Shown here piece after piece: positions 1 through 12,555 of a stretch of 64,000 bases of DNA; the first letter of the stretch is position 1, and every line of letters starts with the position of its first letter. Below the pieces are notes generated by a model. It saw only the letters and a program-made list of their open reading frames with translations, was not told the origin of the DNA and did no database searches. Origin of the DNA: Mallotus nudiflorus (taxonomy: Eukaryota > Streptophyta > Magnoliopsida > Malpighiales > Euphorbiaceae); the NCBI GenBank assembly GCA_947683625.1, contig CANTUR010000125.1:372001-436000 (forward strand). The letters are read 5' to 3'. The translations under genes and the position numbers were made by a program.

Positions 1-451
1 CTGGGTGTTTGGAGAATAGAAGAAGCACATCTGGTTATATTTTTAGTATTAGGTCAACCGTTGTTTGCTGGCGTTCCAAAAAATAAGCTACAATAGCTTT
101 ATCCTTATCAGAAGCTGAATATACAGTTGCAACTTCTTCAGCTTGTCAAGCCTTATGGTTAAGAAGAATCCTAGTAGATGTCAATCAAAAATAGAAGGAA
201 GCTACTGAAATCTACTATGATAATCAAGCAATGATTTCCATGACAAAAAATCCATACTTTTATGGAAGAACTAAGCATATAGATATTTGAGTGCATTTCA
301 TTTGTGATCTTGTGTCAGATGAATCGATTGTTATGAGATATTGCAACACAAATTAGCACATGGCAAATATTCTAACAAAGTCCCTCCCTAGAGATAAACA
401 TGTTTATTTTCGACTTCAACTTGGTGTTTGCAACTTTGAATCAAGGGGGAG
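1..451 (+). pseudogene. Copia polyprotein, RNase H C-terminal end (partial)
   Basis: This is the last part of a Ty1/Copia polyprotein entering from the left edge. One + frame reads RRSTSGYIF, then LSLSEAEYTVATSSACQALW, then YYDNQA, RTKHID and ILTKSLPRDK. These are the usual landmarks of the Copia RNase H domain, which degrades the RNA strand of the RNA/DNA hybrid in reverse transcription. Stop codons interrupt it, for example in the KK-stop-ATIALS stretch near position 100, so it is dead. The purine run aagggggag at 443-451 is the polypurine tract next to the 3' LTR. The remainder of the element lies outside the window. Confidence 0.85.
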
Positions 452-619
452 TATTGAAGAATGAATCAAAGTTAGTTACCTAAACTTTAGCTTTGAATGA
501 GTTATGATTGTCATTTCTGTTCCTTTATTATCTAATTTCAGTTTCAATAATGCTAGCATTTTTGCTGCTTTTATTTCATTAGTTTGTTATAGTGTAATGC
601 CTATTTAAAGGCCTCTTAT
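452..619 (+). repeat. Copia 3' LTR, first part, interrupted
   Basis: The LTR begins directly after the polypurine tract, with tattgaagaatg (an original TG start apparently changed to TA). It contains a promoter-like ctatttaaaggcc at 601-613. It is broken at 619 by the long solo LTR and resumes at 3863. Positions 615-619 (cttat) are the left copy of the solo LTR's target-site duplication. Confidence 0.65.
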
Positions 620-3600
620 TGTCACGACCCAAAACAGGGGCCATGACCGGCACTAGGGAACGGGAATTCTTTCGAATCTGGAACCCGTAGCAAGCCTAAA
701 AATAAATAAACCATGCCACAATAACAATAAAAATATAATATGCAGCGGAAATAAAAATCATAATATCATTATATTATCCATATCAACTGGATATAAATAA
801 AAATCTCATCCCATACATAAAATCTTTTTAATACAATCCAGTTTCAACATAATATATCTCCTCTAAAACAAAATACATGAAATCCAATACTGTAATTCAT
901 AACTACTGCAGTGTCTAGATAAAATAAATAAGACTCAAGTAGACAATTTACATAAAGAAGTCGGGGCGGAAGAAATCCGGCGTATCGACCTGCTACTGAG
1001 GTCTGAGGAAGTTGACTCTCCTGAAAAATAGTCAATGGAGGGGAGTCAGACCTCACTGAGTGAATTACTATAATATATATACATACACACTAAGTGATAA
1101 TGCATACAATCAACAGTATATATAATATGTATATATACAGGCAATTACACACAGATGCAATAAAATCATTTTTATATATTTTACTGAAAAATCCCAGTTT
1201 ATGAAGGATCACATAGAACCCTAGAATATCGCAACCTCAGAAAATAGTGATAAACAACACTCTGGCCATACAGGCTCACTTATTCCAATATATCCACTTA
1301 ATCCATTTGGACAGTAGACTGGCCCCGAGACACTAAGTCAACCAAGCTCCAGCAGTCTGACTGCCAGTGTGATTGGCCCCGAGACACTTGGTCAACCGAG
1401 CTCCAGCAATCACACCCCAAACCACATCTCACATATCAATAATCATAATCAAATCAATATCCATAAATAGTTAGTAATATAGCCTAAAGCTATAGGCGCA
1501 CCGGTACGTACTCGGTCCTAGTGCTGCCCACTAGGTAGCATGTTCTATTGATATCCTTCATTAATAAATAATAAAACATTCATTCACAAATACATGATGC
1601 ATGAATTTAAATAAATCAACAATATAAACCATATATATACTGGAAATATACCAAACATAAACCAGGTATATTTTTGAGTATATATATGTCAAATAAATCC
1701 CAATCAAATCATGAAATAAACTAAAAATATATTTAAAAACATTTTAAATATATTTTATTTACAAAACATGTATATAATTTATTATATACCAAAAATATAC
1801 CAAAAATATACTTGAATATAAATCACATTATTTATGTATATTTAGTCAAAATAAAACATGCATTTTCTAAATCATGCATCCTAAGCATATATATATAATA
1901 TAGTAACTCACCTAATGCGCTCCACGAGACAGGTCCGACGGGCCTGGTCCACTAGCCCTCGGTCTCGGCGCAACTAAACAAGCAATAAATAACCGACATT
2001 AGAATAAACCTAATAGAAATCCTAGAATTCAATCTAGAGTATTAAACACAGAATCGAAAATTAGGGTTCGACTGGACATCACGTTTTACGAGAATTCTAC
2101 CAAAAATCCGGCAGAACCTCCCCTGTAAAACGGACATCTCTCTACTCAAAAGAGTAGAGCTGACCCTGCAAAGAAACACACTTCGAAAAACGAGCTCAAC
2201 ACAAGCAAAATCCCACGGTCGGACTCCAAACTACAGTCCACCGACCGGGGTCCACAAACACAGAATAATATTCCAGATATACCGAAAATATCCTTAAATC
2301 ACAGAAATATATTTTATAAATAAAAATTACATAATTGACCTTGAAACACTATAAAAACCAATTAAAACTCATTTTATTAGAAAAACCGTATATTATATAT
2401 ATAATTGAAAATAATTCCCGAAAAATAGTTTTAATTAGTTAAAAATACTAAATAATTTGTAGAAATCATTTTTATACCTTAAATAAATATTAAAACCAAT
2501 TAAATTACATTTTTAGACAATTTAGGGTAAAATTACCAAAATACCCCTATATATATAAATATACTTAAATTACTTCAAAAATTCACCAAAAATCATACAC
2601 TTACCAAAATTAATTTTCTCAACATATTTATCAATAATATTAATAATTAAACTCAATTAACCAATTAAATTCAATTTAAAACACAATTAACCTAATTTTC
2701 CAAAATCACCTAAACTTCAATAATTAAAAATAAATACTTAGAAATTCATAAAAATTCCAAATAAATTCTTATAATTCATTTCAACACCTAATTTAACCAT
2801 AAACTCAAATTTCATAATTTAAATAATTAATTTCCGAAAATTAGAAAATAATATTAAAATATTCAAAAATACCCAAAAATCCAAACAATCTCCAAAAATT
2901 CTACAAAAATTCATACATGAAGATTAAGCTACTAGGAACAACATTTGTGAAGGAAGTTTCCATGAATCATCAAATTCGAAGCTCAAAAAAAATCGAAAAC
3001 CCTAATAGGCCGAAATTTACAAATCGAAACCTAAGCAATTCTAGACCATTTTAGCTCAAAACAAAGCTATAATAACACTCACAGGAGCTCAAGGAGAAGA
3101 AAGAGACCGACGGTGTCGAAAACGGTGGCCGGAGGAGGGAGAAACGGCGGTAGCTCGACTTTCGGCCTCTAAAGCTAATTCCGGCCAAAACTCGTCGGGA
3201 AAGGGGCTGCTGGCGGCGGGGAACGGCTGGAGGCGACGGTGGCAAGCCGAGAGGCACACCGGCGGTGAAGGAACGGCAGTTGCAGCGGTGAGGGATGGTG
3301 GTCGGGCGTCGGGCGTGGGAAAGAAGAAGGAGAAGGAGTCGGGGGCAAATGTGTAATTTTGCAAACTTTTGATTTTTTTGATGTATATATGTATATATAT
3401 ATATTATACGATATATTAAAATAATATTAAATTACACACATCAAATATACACCACACACATAAAAATATTAATATTTTAATAATTTATACCAAATAAAAT
3501 TAATTAAATAACAATTAAAACAATTAAATACTTAATAAAATATTAGGGAATTAATAAACCCTAATTAAATAAATATACACACACCGGCTTTATTTAATAA

Positions 3601-3857
3601 TTTAAAAATATGTATGAGTTCATGCAAGTCCGTAAATACCTTTAAAATAATTAATAATACATTGTTTACGTGAAAATTTCCCCGAAAATGCAAGTCCCGG
3701 GAAAATTTTACGTAAAACACTGTAAATAATACACCGTAATTAAAATAGGTTTTAAATACATATTAACTCATAAAAATATCACATATATATTCAAAATTAT
3801 TGACACTGCATATCCCGGTACAGTGTAAAAATATTTTTAAAAACACGGGATATTACA
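620..3857 (+). mobile_element. Long solo LTR, copy 1 (about 3.2 kb)
   Basis: The unit starts TGTCACGACCC and ends GGGATATTACA, and is flanked by a perfect 5-bp duplication, cttat, at 615-619 and 3858-3862. TG...CA ends plus a 5-bp target duplication are LTR-retrotransposon hallmarks. There is no internal gag or pol and I see no second LTR, so I read it as a solo LTR left by LTR-LTR recombination. The length is unusual. End motifs of this kind occur in plant Ty3/Gypsy LTRs, so Gypsy origin is inferred. Inside: a near-tandem pair of segments each containing a gccccgagacact-type core (about 1320-1430), a palindrome CCTAGT...ACTAGG at 1517-1535, AT-rich DNA, and a GC-rich stretch at about 3085-3345. 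Sister copies are at 50058 and 59678. A non-autonomous LARD-like unit is an alternative. Confidence 0.82.
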
Positions 3858-3862
3858 CTTAT

Positions 3863-3894
3863 TTACTCTACTTTGAATCACACATGATACAACA
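3863..3894 (+). repeat. Copia 3' LTR, second part
   Basis: This is the short continuation of the LTR starting at 452, after the solo-LTR insertion; cttat at 3858-3862 is the right target duplication. I place the end at the CA of gatacaaca (3894), but this is a guess from the terminal dinucleotide only. Confidence 0.35.
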
Positions 3895-3959
3895 ATTTTA
3901 GTCAAGTACTTCTTCTTGTTTACTTCTATAATTTTGATGTCCTTATTTTGTTTGGTTTA

Positions 3960-6143
3960 ATAGTTGAATTATATTCAAGTCCACTGACGTCTCTTCTTTG
4001 CCCAATACTTGTTTGATAAAAGTCATGTGTGACTGTTTCTTTATTTACTGAAAGTTTCCCAATAAATACAAGACAAAAACTAAAAGCATCTAAGACATCC
4101 AAAATAAAATTCCAATCAATTGTGTCAAAAGCCTTCTAAATGTCAAACTTAAGTGCCATTTTACCATCAAAATAGGATTTATGAAGAATATGAACTCCTT
4201 CCAAAGCCCCAGAAATACATTTCAAAATATTCCTCCCTTTAATGAATCCAAATTGATTGTAGGAAACAATTTTGGATACAATAAAAGACAACCGAACAGC
4301 TAGAATTTCTAAAACAATATTCACAATGAAATTACTCAAGACAGTCAAATGAAACTAATAAATCAAAAGGTCATCAATAACTTTAGGAATTAGAATCATA
4401 AAACTCGAATTAATCCCCAAAGTAATAATGCCAGTATTAAAAAAACTTTTAACAATTGAGCAAACCTCACCATAAATAATATCCTAATAAGATTTATAGA
4501 AAGTACTTGTAAACCCATCAGCGCCTAGGGCACCTTGAGCATCCATTTGAAAAAAAATCTCCTTAAAATCATCATTCAAGGGACAATGAGTAAGTAATAA
4601 ATTATTTTCTTCAAAGACTAAAAAAGGCACCATAGACTTAATAAAATTAATCTGAGAAGAAGCAGTAGGACCTGCCCTGTAAAGATTGTGATAATACTCA
4701 ATAATATGCTTAGCAATCATAAATTTATCATCTGAGATAACATCATCAATCTTAAGGTAATGAATGCCATATGCCAAGTTTTTCCTAACAAACTACTAAT
4801 AGAAAAAAGTAGAATTTCGATCACCAGCTGCTAACCATTTAACTTTGCTTTTCTTCTAAAAAAATATTCCTTGTTGTTTTAGGTGAAGATCAAGCTCAAC
4901 ATGCACACAAAGTTCTTATCTATGCAAGTTTTCTCTAAAGCCTTGAGAGGAGACTTTCAATTGAATATCATTCTACAAAGAAGTAGTTAAGCTAATATTA
5001 GTATCAAGCCAACAAAAAAACTCATAACTCCAGACCTTGAAAACAGTGTGAAGTCATTTTAATTTAGCTCCTAAAAGCTGCATAGGAGACAAAACATCCA
5101 TAGGCAAAATCCAATTAGTCTTAATAAAATCTCTCAAATTAAGATGTTTCACCCATATAGCTTGAAAGGGGAACCTAGGAATCACCATGTCCGTAAGATC
5201 ACATCTGAGCAATAAAGGCAAGTGATCAGACTGATGTCTTAGTAAAACCAAGCAAGAATTTTTTCATTAGAAATCAAAGGAGGCCAAATTACCCATTACT
5301 ATATCTAACTGACTCTCTACCCGATTGCCACCATGATGCCCATTAGACCAAGTGTAGAGACACCCGAGTTGGAACATCAAATAAGGAACAATTATCTATA
5401 AATGACCTAAAATTATTACAAGGACCAGCAATAGGAGAGCTGCACATTTTCTCATCATCACCTAATATCCAATTAAAATCTCCAAGAGTGCACTAGCTTA
5501 AAGATAAAGTATTAGAAAGAGCAAATATATCATACCACAAACTCATCCAATGGTTGTGCCATACACTTCTATAAAAAAAAAGATAAACTATTGGAAGAGC
5601 TTACAATATTAACATAAATAGTTACATGTTGCTCATGAACATGAATAAAGGATGGTGTAAAAGAACCATGTTTTTGCAAAACCCATAAAGAAGGCAAAGG
5701 AAGAACATTAGCAATAATCAAAATCAAGTCTAAACTATCCCAAAAGGATTGAGAAAAAGAAACTAAAGGCTCAGCTAAATAGACATAATATGGATTATAT
5801 TGCTGATAAAAAAAAAGTAAAGAGTGCGTTGGGTACCATAATTTCCCAAGCCTCGACAATACCAATAGAAAAGCTTCATAAATTTAATTTTTTAGGTTTC
5901 TTAGTCACCTTTTTAGAAAGAGTAACCTTAAATTTCTCATGATACTTATGTGATTATTTGCTAGCAACCATAGTCCATTGACCTTCCTTCAATTCAGTAG
6001 CATCTGTCGAAGTAACTCCAATTGGTAAAGTTGAGGCTGGGTTCAGACGATCTTCCAAGTTTGAGTTTCCTTACTCATGAAGCTCTTAAAAAGCATTGTT
6101 ATGTTCAAAATTTGAAACATCAAAGTTATAAATATGCGAAATA
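3960..6143 (-). pseudogene. LINE relic: end of ORF1, endonuclease and N-terminal reverse transcriptase
   Basis: Read on the - strand, this is a non-LTR retrotransposon. From 6143 downward: an ORF1 tail with EGQWTMVASK (about 5970-6000), then an APE-type endonuclease (5880-5050) with DFNWILGD, SNGHHGGNRVESQLD and RHQSDHLPLLL. Next comes a reverse transcriptase N-terminal part (4777-3960) with GALGADGFTS, YNQFGFIKGRNILKCIS and ALKFDI followed by KAFDTIDW. Many stop codons and frameshifts break it. The catalytic FADD-type box and the 3' tail are missing, so the copy ends near 3960. It joins the ORF1 pieces at 7573-8021 and 12771-13460 into one older element that later insertions cut up. Confidence 0.8.
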
Positions 6144-6348
6144 ATGATTCTTATATATTTCAGTGGTATATATACAAGATACAAGGAACCTATATAGGAA
6201 AAAATATAGAATTATACAATTGTATATATACTCCTAAATTATATATATTCCTACAGATTTTTATAGTTGTATATATATTCCTAAATTAAGGAAAACTATA
6301 CTAGAAATATATAAAATAGGAAAGAAATCAAAGCCCCTTATTGTTAAC
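6144..6348 (-). repeat. Copia 3' LTR of the 5'-truncated element
   Basis: AT-rich block between the LINE and the polypurine tract of a - strand Copia (ctccccctcaa at about 6349-6360 on the + strand). On the - strand it starts near TTAACAATAAGG and ends near AAGAATCA. No second LTR exists because the 5' part of the element is gone, so the ends are approximate. Confidence 0.5.
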
Positions 6349-7572
6349 TCTCCCCCTCAAGTTGGGGTGTAGATATCACATATGCCCAACTTGGATAGCG
6401 ATGCATGGAACAGTCCAATTCTGATAGCATGAGTTATAATATCAGCCAATTGATCTGAACTCCTAGTATAAGGAATTTCTATTATGCTAGAATTAAGATT
6501 ATCTTTAATATAGTTCATGTCAAGTTCAACATGCTTAGTTCGATCATGTTGTACTGGATTATTAGCAATCTCAATGGCTGCCATATTATCACAAAACAAT
6601 AGCAGAGGTTTAGTTAGGTCAAACCTAAGTTCCATTAAAAGAATCTTCAACCAACAAAGTTTTGTAATTGTATGATGTATAGTACGGTATTTAGCTTCTG
6701 CACTTTATAATGAAACAACATTCTATTTTTTACTTCTCTAAGTCACCAAGTTGCCTCCAACAAATAATAAATATCTTGAAGTAGATTCTTTGTCCATTCT
6801 ACTACCAGGAAAATCAAAGTCTATATATTCCATGACATCAAGATGTTCATGTTTAGAGAACATAACACCTTTACTTAGAGCTAATTTTAAAGAAGCCAAA
6901 ATACGGTTGACAACATTCATGTGATGATCACTTGGATTGTGCATAAACTGACTCACAACACTGACTGTATACACTAAATCTGGCATAGTATGAGTTAGAA
7001 AGATCAACTTCCCCACTATCCTTTGATATCTCTCTTTATTTATTGGAATTTGATCAGGATAAATAGAAAAACCCTAATTTACCTCAATGGGTGCATCTAT
7101 AGGTTCACAAGAAGAATAACCAGTTTTAGCTAGAAGATCTAAAGGATACTTCCTTTGGGAAAGAAACAATCCTTGCTTAGTCTGAGAGACTTTGATGCCT
7201 AGAAAGTATTTGAGAAGCCCAAGCCCTTTATCTTGAATTCTTTGGCTAGATAGTTTCAAAGTTTCTCAATTTCATGTATGTTATTACTTGTTACAATCAT
7301 GTCATCAACACAGACAAAAAGTAATGTAATATCATTATGATTATGTTTATAGAACAAGGTATGATATGCTAAAGCCTACTTGAATCCATACTTCTTCATT
7401 GTATCACTCAATCTTCAAAACCATGCCCTTGGTGATTGCTTTAATCTATACAAAGCCTTTTTTAGTTTGCACACCTTTCCTTCTTCCAGTGTAAATCCTG
7501 GGGGAGGATCCATGAACACTTCCTCTATCAAATCACCATAAAGAAAGGCATTCTTAACATCAAACTGTTATA
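6349..7572 (-). pseudogene. Copia reverse transcriptase and RNase H, 5'-truncated
   Basis: On the - strand the piece begins near 7572 with FDVKNAFLYGDLIEEVF and continues through PPPGFTLEEGKVCKLKKALY. It then shows the active-site region CVDDMIVTSN (YVDD changed to CVDD, about 7300), GLGLLKYFLGIKVSQTKQG (7200-7259), MPDLVYTVSVVSQFMHNPSD (about 6920-6990) and an RNase H end with CDNMAAIEIANNP and DQLADI (6357-6650). Integrase, protease and gag are absent. Several stops break it. It was inserted in a LINE whose ORF1 continues at 7573. Confidence 0.82.
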
Positions 7573-8021
7573 GAAGCCAGTCAAACTATTCGTGTAATTA
7601 CCATCAACAACCTGAACATCACCTTTAAAATCATTAACATCAGAATCATCAACAACCCAAATATCATCACCCATAATAAGAGCTTGACACCCTTCATTAA
7701 ATTGCAATTCATCTTGAAGCTTAGCAAAGGCGTTTTAGGTAGGAACCTCTGAAATTTTCTATTTCTATACATTTTTGCATTCCTTAGGTTTTTCCATCTC
7801 AGATTTAATAAACTTTTATTTATTATTAAGTCTATAATCAAGAGGAGCATGACCAATGTTAAAATAAATAATGCAAAATGAAGGCAAGTTCTCGTAAATG
7901 ACATTAATGAAAAATCTTTTGCCAATTCTTTCAACAAGGACAAATCAATGTCAATTAAAATACAAGCATAATGTCCAAACTCTCTACTAATTGTAGCATT
8001 ATCGATTTCCAAAAGGACCTC
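7573..8021 (-). pseudogene. LINE ORF1, middle part (DUF4283 / zinc-knuckle region)
   Basis: On the - strand a frame reads EVLLEIDNATISREFGHYA, then CILIDIDLS, then YENLPSFC and IGHAP. That is the order seen in plant LINE ORF1 proteins carrying DUF4283 followed by a CCHC-4 zinc knuckle, thought to bind RNA. It is degenerate: the knuckle cysteines are incomplete and frameshifts occur. A long hydrophobic-looking frame over the same bases (7581-8012) is an artefact. The segment continues directly from the ORF1 part at 12771 if the Copia at 8022-12770 is removed. Confidence 0.72.
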
Positions 8022-8237
8022 TATGAAAGAATAAGTATGCTAAATTCCTTTGTTGTGTTTGTGCAATGGAGTGGCACATACTTATATTGATACTATAAGG
8101 TAATTACAGAATTAATACATATCGTTAATTGATATATACATAGATGCTATCCTTATAATTAAGCAGAGAATATTATATAGTCAACTATTTATACATAAGA
8201 AGCAAAATATCAAGAATTAATTTATGTTTCCTTAACA
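8022..8237 (-). repeat. 3' LTR of the Copia at 8022-12770
   Basis: 216 bp; on the + strand it runs from tatgaaagaataag to tttccttaaca. The polypurine tract lies just outside (acccccctcc at about 8237-8246 on the + strand). It aligns along its whole length with 12556-12770. Confidence 0.88.
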
Positions 8238-8246
8238 ACCCCCCTC

Positions 8247-11200
8247 CAGGAAAATTGAGCATGGGTTGAATGCACAATTTGGATAAAAAGGCACAAAAAT
8301 GGTGCTTGAGAAGAGCCTTGGTTAGAATATCAACAATTTGATGACTAAAAGGAATATGAATAACACAAAGATTTCCTCATTCTACCTTTTCACGAATAAA
8401 GTGAAAATCAATGCAAATGTGTTTGTAGCATTTGTAAAAAACTAGATTGGTAGTCATGTAAGTAGTAAACAGATTATCACAATACAAAACTAGAGGACTT
8501 AGGAGAGAGATGTGAAGCTCATGAAGTAGTTGTTGGACCCAAATGACTTCAGTTGTTGCATCAGCCATAGACTTATATTCTGCTTCAATATTGGATCAAG
8601 TAACTGAATGTTATTTACAAGAAGACCAACTTATTAAATTATCACCAAAATACAAATAGTAACCTTAAGTGGACTTACAAGTGTCAGGGTTACTAGCCCA
8701 ATTAGCATCAAAATATGCAATAAGAGTGTGATGCAAAGATGGGTGAATAAAAAGGCCATAATGATGAGTGTCTTTTAAGTAGTGTAAGATGCGTTTGACT
8801 GCTTTCCAATGATCAGTAATGGGGGAGTGCATAAATTGGCAAACTTGATTGACAACATATGAAATGTCAAGGCGAGTGATGGTGGTATACTGCAAGGCAC
8901 CAACAATACTGCAATAGAGATGAGGGTCATCCATAGCAACACTAGACTTAAAGAGTTGGGAGTGAGGTACCATGGGAGTGGAGATAGGCTTTGAACCATC
9001 CATGTGCATTTTAGTCAATATAGCTAATATATACTTGGACTGAGAGAGGGGCAAGCCATTTGAGCATAAGATAATTTCAATCCCCAAAAAATAATTGAGT
9101 GGGCCCAAATATTTTAAAGAGAAGGTTGAGTTGAGAACAACATTGAAATGAGCCATGTAAGTATAACAATTGCCAGTGAGAATAAGATCATCAACATAAA
9201 CCAACATATATGTGATTGAATCAGCCCTATAGTGGACAAAAAGAGATGAATCATAAGAACAACTTTGAAAGCCTTACTCTAAAAGAAAATCATGCAGTTT
9301 GTGAAACTAAGCACAAAAAGATTTTCTAAGACCATAAATGGCTTTTTTTTAAAAGATAAACATAATCAGTGTAAGTACTATCCTTAAAGCCAGTGGGTTG
9401 GTTCATATAAACTTGTTCTGAAAGGTTACTATAAAGAAATGCATTGTTTACATCAAGTTGACAGATAAGCAAACCTTGGAAAACAGCTAAAGATAAAATT
9501 AAATAGACAGTTGTGGGTTTAACCACATGCGAGAAAATTTTTAAAAAATCAATACTTGGCCGCTTATTGAAACCTTTGGCTATAAGTCAAGGCTTATAAC
9601 TGTCAATGGACCCATCAAGTCGATGTTTGATCCAGAACACCCACTTACATCTAATAATGTTGGCATTGGAAGGGCGAGGAACATGAGTCTAAGTGGCATT
9701 ATGGTGAAGGGCATTAAGTTCACTATGTATAGCATCCTTCCACATAAGATCCTTGATGCCTTATATATAGCAAGTGGGTTAAGATATTTTATTGCTAAAA
9801 GTTCTTTGGGTTTAAGTGATCCTGTTTAGGCTCTAGTGACCGTGGAATGTGTGGAGTTAGGTGCAAGTCTCAAGTGTTGAAGAGGTGATGCTGGGGGTGC
9901 TTCGCATGGGGACACTGATGATGACTGCAAGAAGGGTGACATTTGATGAGGGGCATTTTGACTAAAAGTAGAGGATGAGTTTGACATAGGTGGGAGAGTA
10001 ATACTAGGGTCATATGATGATGGACATATTCTAAAGGATGTGGAAAAGGAGGATGGCATAGGACTTGTACTTGCATTATGGAGAATGCTTAAAGAGAAAG
10101 ACGAAGTGTTATTGCTAGTGATGAGTTGATTGGAGATATGTTGTGATGCAATAGAAGAATAAGGAAAAGTTACTCCATCAAAGACTACATGTTATACAAT
10201 GTACATGTGAGTGGAGGAAATATAATAGCATAAATAACCTTTATGTTTACTACTATAGCCTAGGAAAATGCATGGTTTAGAATGAAAATCCAATTTGTAT
10301 TGATTATATGGATGCAAAAATGGAAAATATAGACAACCAAAGGTTTTTAAGAATTTATAGTTAGGGTGTCTATTGTAAAGTAATTGATATGGGGATTGGC
10401 TCTGTAAAGTGGGTGTGATTGTATGGTTGGTGAGGTATACTATAGTGCCAAAGGCTTTTTCCCAAAATTTTAAAGGTAGTGTAGCATAAGCCAATAAAGA
10501 TAAGCCTTTGGCCACTATGTCCTTATGTCGTCTTTCTGGGGCTCCATTTTGTTCATGGGTGTGAGGACATGTGTGTTAATGTAAAATTTCAAGTTTGGAA
10601 AAGAAGCCGGTAAGAGAGCGATATTCGCCACCTCAATCAGTTTGACCCTTTTTTATTTTAAAAACAAATTATCTTTTTACCATGGTATTAAAATAATGGA
10701 ATAAGTCAAAGACTTGATTTTTTGTAAACATGAAATATAACCATAAGAACTTTATGTTGTCATCTAAAAATTGCACAAAATAATTATTATTATTTAAAGA
10801 AACAATGGGGACAGGTCCCCAAACATCACTAAACACTAGTTCAAAAGGTTTCAAGGCTAACACATGAGAGCTAGGTAAATGAAATCTATGATTTTTACTT
10901 AATTGACAAGCACTACAAATGGAGAATTCTTTATTTGAAGAGATAGGTAACTGAAAGAGAGAAACTGATTTGTGAACAATTTTCTCAGTAGGGTGACCCA
11001 AACGTTTATGCCATTCGTGAAGCGACGTTCTTTCTCCAATGCATGCTAAATGATGACATGAGGGTACGATAGAGCTGAGTTGGGTATGATAAGATGAGGA
11101 TTTGTCACCTTTTACCTTGTAAAGTCCATGATCAAGTGTTCCCTAAAGAAGCTCCTTTCCCTGCATGTCCTTAACAACATAATCATTTGGGTTAAATTGT

Positions 11201-12540
11201 AAAGCAATATTGTTATCATGTGCAAATTTGGACACACTCAATAGATTTTTTATGATTTTTAGCACATGTAATAAATTTTTAAGATGGAAGAGTTTATTTT
11301 ATGATGAAAGAATGCCATTACCAACATGAGAGAAGGTAAATGCTCACCATTGCCAACTTAAATTTGATCGTCTCTATTGTAGTTGGAGTGCATAGAGAGA
11401 TTGTTTAAATCAAGAGTGATGTGTGTCGCTGCACCAGAATCAAAGTACCATGATGGGTCAGTTAAGGTAGGTAGAGATGCTATCATTACTGTAACTTTAT
11501 TTATCTTTTTAGAGGTAAATACATGGTTGAATTATTCATAACAAGTACTGGCAAAATGTCCCTTTTTGTCATAAATCTGACAGGTTATCAAGTCCTTATT
11601 TCATGCTTGATAGCTGCTAGAATTTTGGCCTTAGAACTAACCACTTAGGTGGTTGCAATTTTGATGATTTAGTCTTCCACCTCTTCTAAAAGTCTGTTGA
11701 GGGTACCATTGGGAAACTTAATGTTGTCCAAACTATTTTTAGGCAATATTAATAGAGTGAATGTTGAGTTGTTGATGGCAGATTTGTTGTTGAGCTTCTT
11801 CATCCATTAGAAGGCTTAAAACTACATCAACAGATAATGTTCCATTAGCAAGTTGCACTTTAATAGCTATTCCAATAAAGGCATACCTTGAGTCAAGACC
11901 ATTGACTATATGCATGATCAACTCACGATTTGAGATGGGGTTGTCTATGGAGGCTAGCTAATTTGCAAGAATTTGCTTTTTGTTCACATACTCCATACAG
12001 GTAAGAGTTCCTTGTTGTATTGAAGAAAGTTGATATCTGAGTGTCATGATTTTTTAATCTGATTGAGGTCTGAAGACATTTTCAAGTTTGATCCATGCTT
12101 GGCATGAAGAGGTAATGTTGACAATGTAACTTGTGGCTATATCGGATAGGGTGCCTTGAATCCAAAGAATAATTAGTTTGTCTTTCCATAGAAGATATTC
12201 TAGATTGAGGGTCACCGTAGATGTTTTGTCACCCTCTGTTGCAGCTACATATTTTTCTAGTTGAAGGTCATCTTTGTCAATATAGCTTTCTAGATTATAG
12301 GCTTTAAGGGCATCATGGACATAAGAAGCCTATGATGGGTAATTCCCACTATCAAGTTTAATGTTGACGGTTGAGAGTGTAACATTCACACTTTAATTTA
12401 TTTTTGAGTTTGAGGCAACTTGCAGTATGGTTGTATTTGCGCTACTTAAAGTGGAGTCTATGCTAGGTACGTGTTATGAGAGATGAGGCCATGGTTAATT
12501 TTGTTTATTTGGAGTTGGATCGAGAAGGGCCATTAGTCAT
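8247..12540 (-). pseudogene. Copia gag-pol polyprotein (dead)
   Basis: Domains in - strand order. Gag lies at about 12540-11650, with a knuckle-like CQIYDKKGHFAST near 11570. Protease has DSGAATHI near 11440, keeping the catalytic Asp of DSGA. The pre-integrase/integrase region (11001-10190) has GHPTEK, CSACQLSK, a FSDVWGPVP first catalytic Asp, and ANGAPERR-like and FWEKAFGTIVYLTN stretches. Reverse transcriptase (9526-8665) has CQLDVNNAFLY and an intact LVYVDDLILTGN active site at about 9170-9207. RNase H (8620-8377) has EAEYKSMADATTEVIW and LYCDN. Stops and frameshifts occur in every domain. The order PR-IN-RT-RH defines Ty1/Copia. Confidence 0.88.
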
Positions 12541-12543
12541 TCA

Positions 12544-12555
12544 ATGTTGATACCA
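12544..12555 (-). other. Primer-binding site (tRNA-Met type)
   Basis: On the - strand TGGTATCAACAT begins immediately after the 5' LTR. Copia elements use the 3' end of initiator Met-tRNA (TGGTATCAGAGC in many plant elements) to prime minus-strand synthesis; nine of the first ten bases match here. Confidence 0.75.

Noticed and set aside
844..1056. 70-codon frame similar to one at 59958-60209
   Set aside because: Both lie at the same place in the long LTR; the likeness is explained by nucleotide conservation, with frame breaks elsewhere in the block and none in copy 2.
3051..3364. Pro/Ser-rich open frames at the GC-rich end of the long LTR
   Set aside because: Equivalent regions of copies 2 and 3 do not keep the frame; composition alone explains the openness.
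7581..8012. A long - strand frame rich in Leu/Ile/Met resembling a membrane protein
   Set aside because: It lies in the wrong phase over LINE ORF1 coding (EIDNATISREFG and following); the hydrophobic look comes from AT-rich out-of-frame translation.
9623..9829. 68-codon + strand frame
   Set aside because: Antisense shadow of Copia pol on the - strand.
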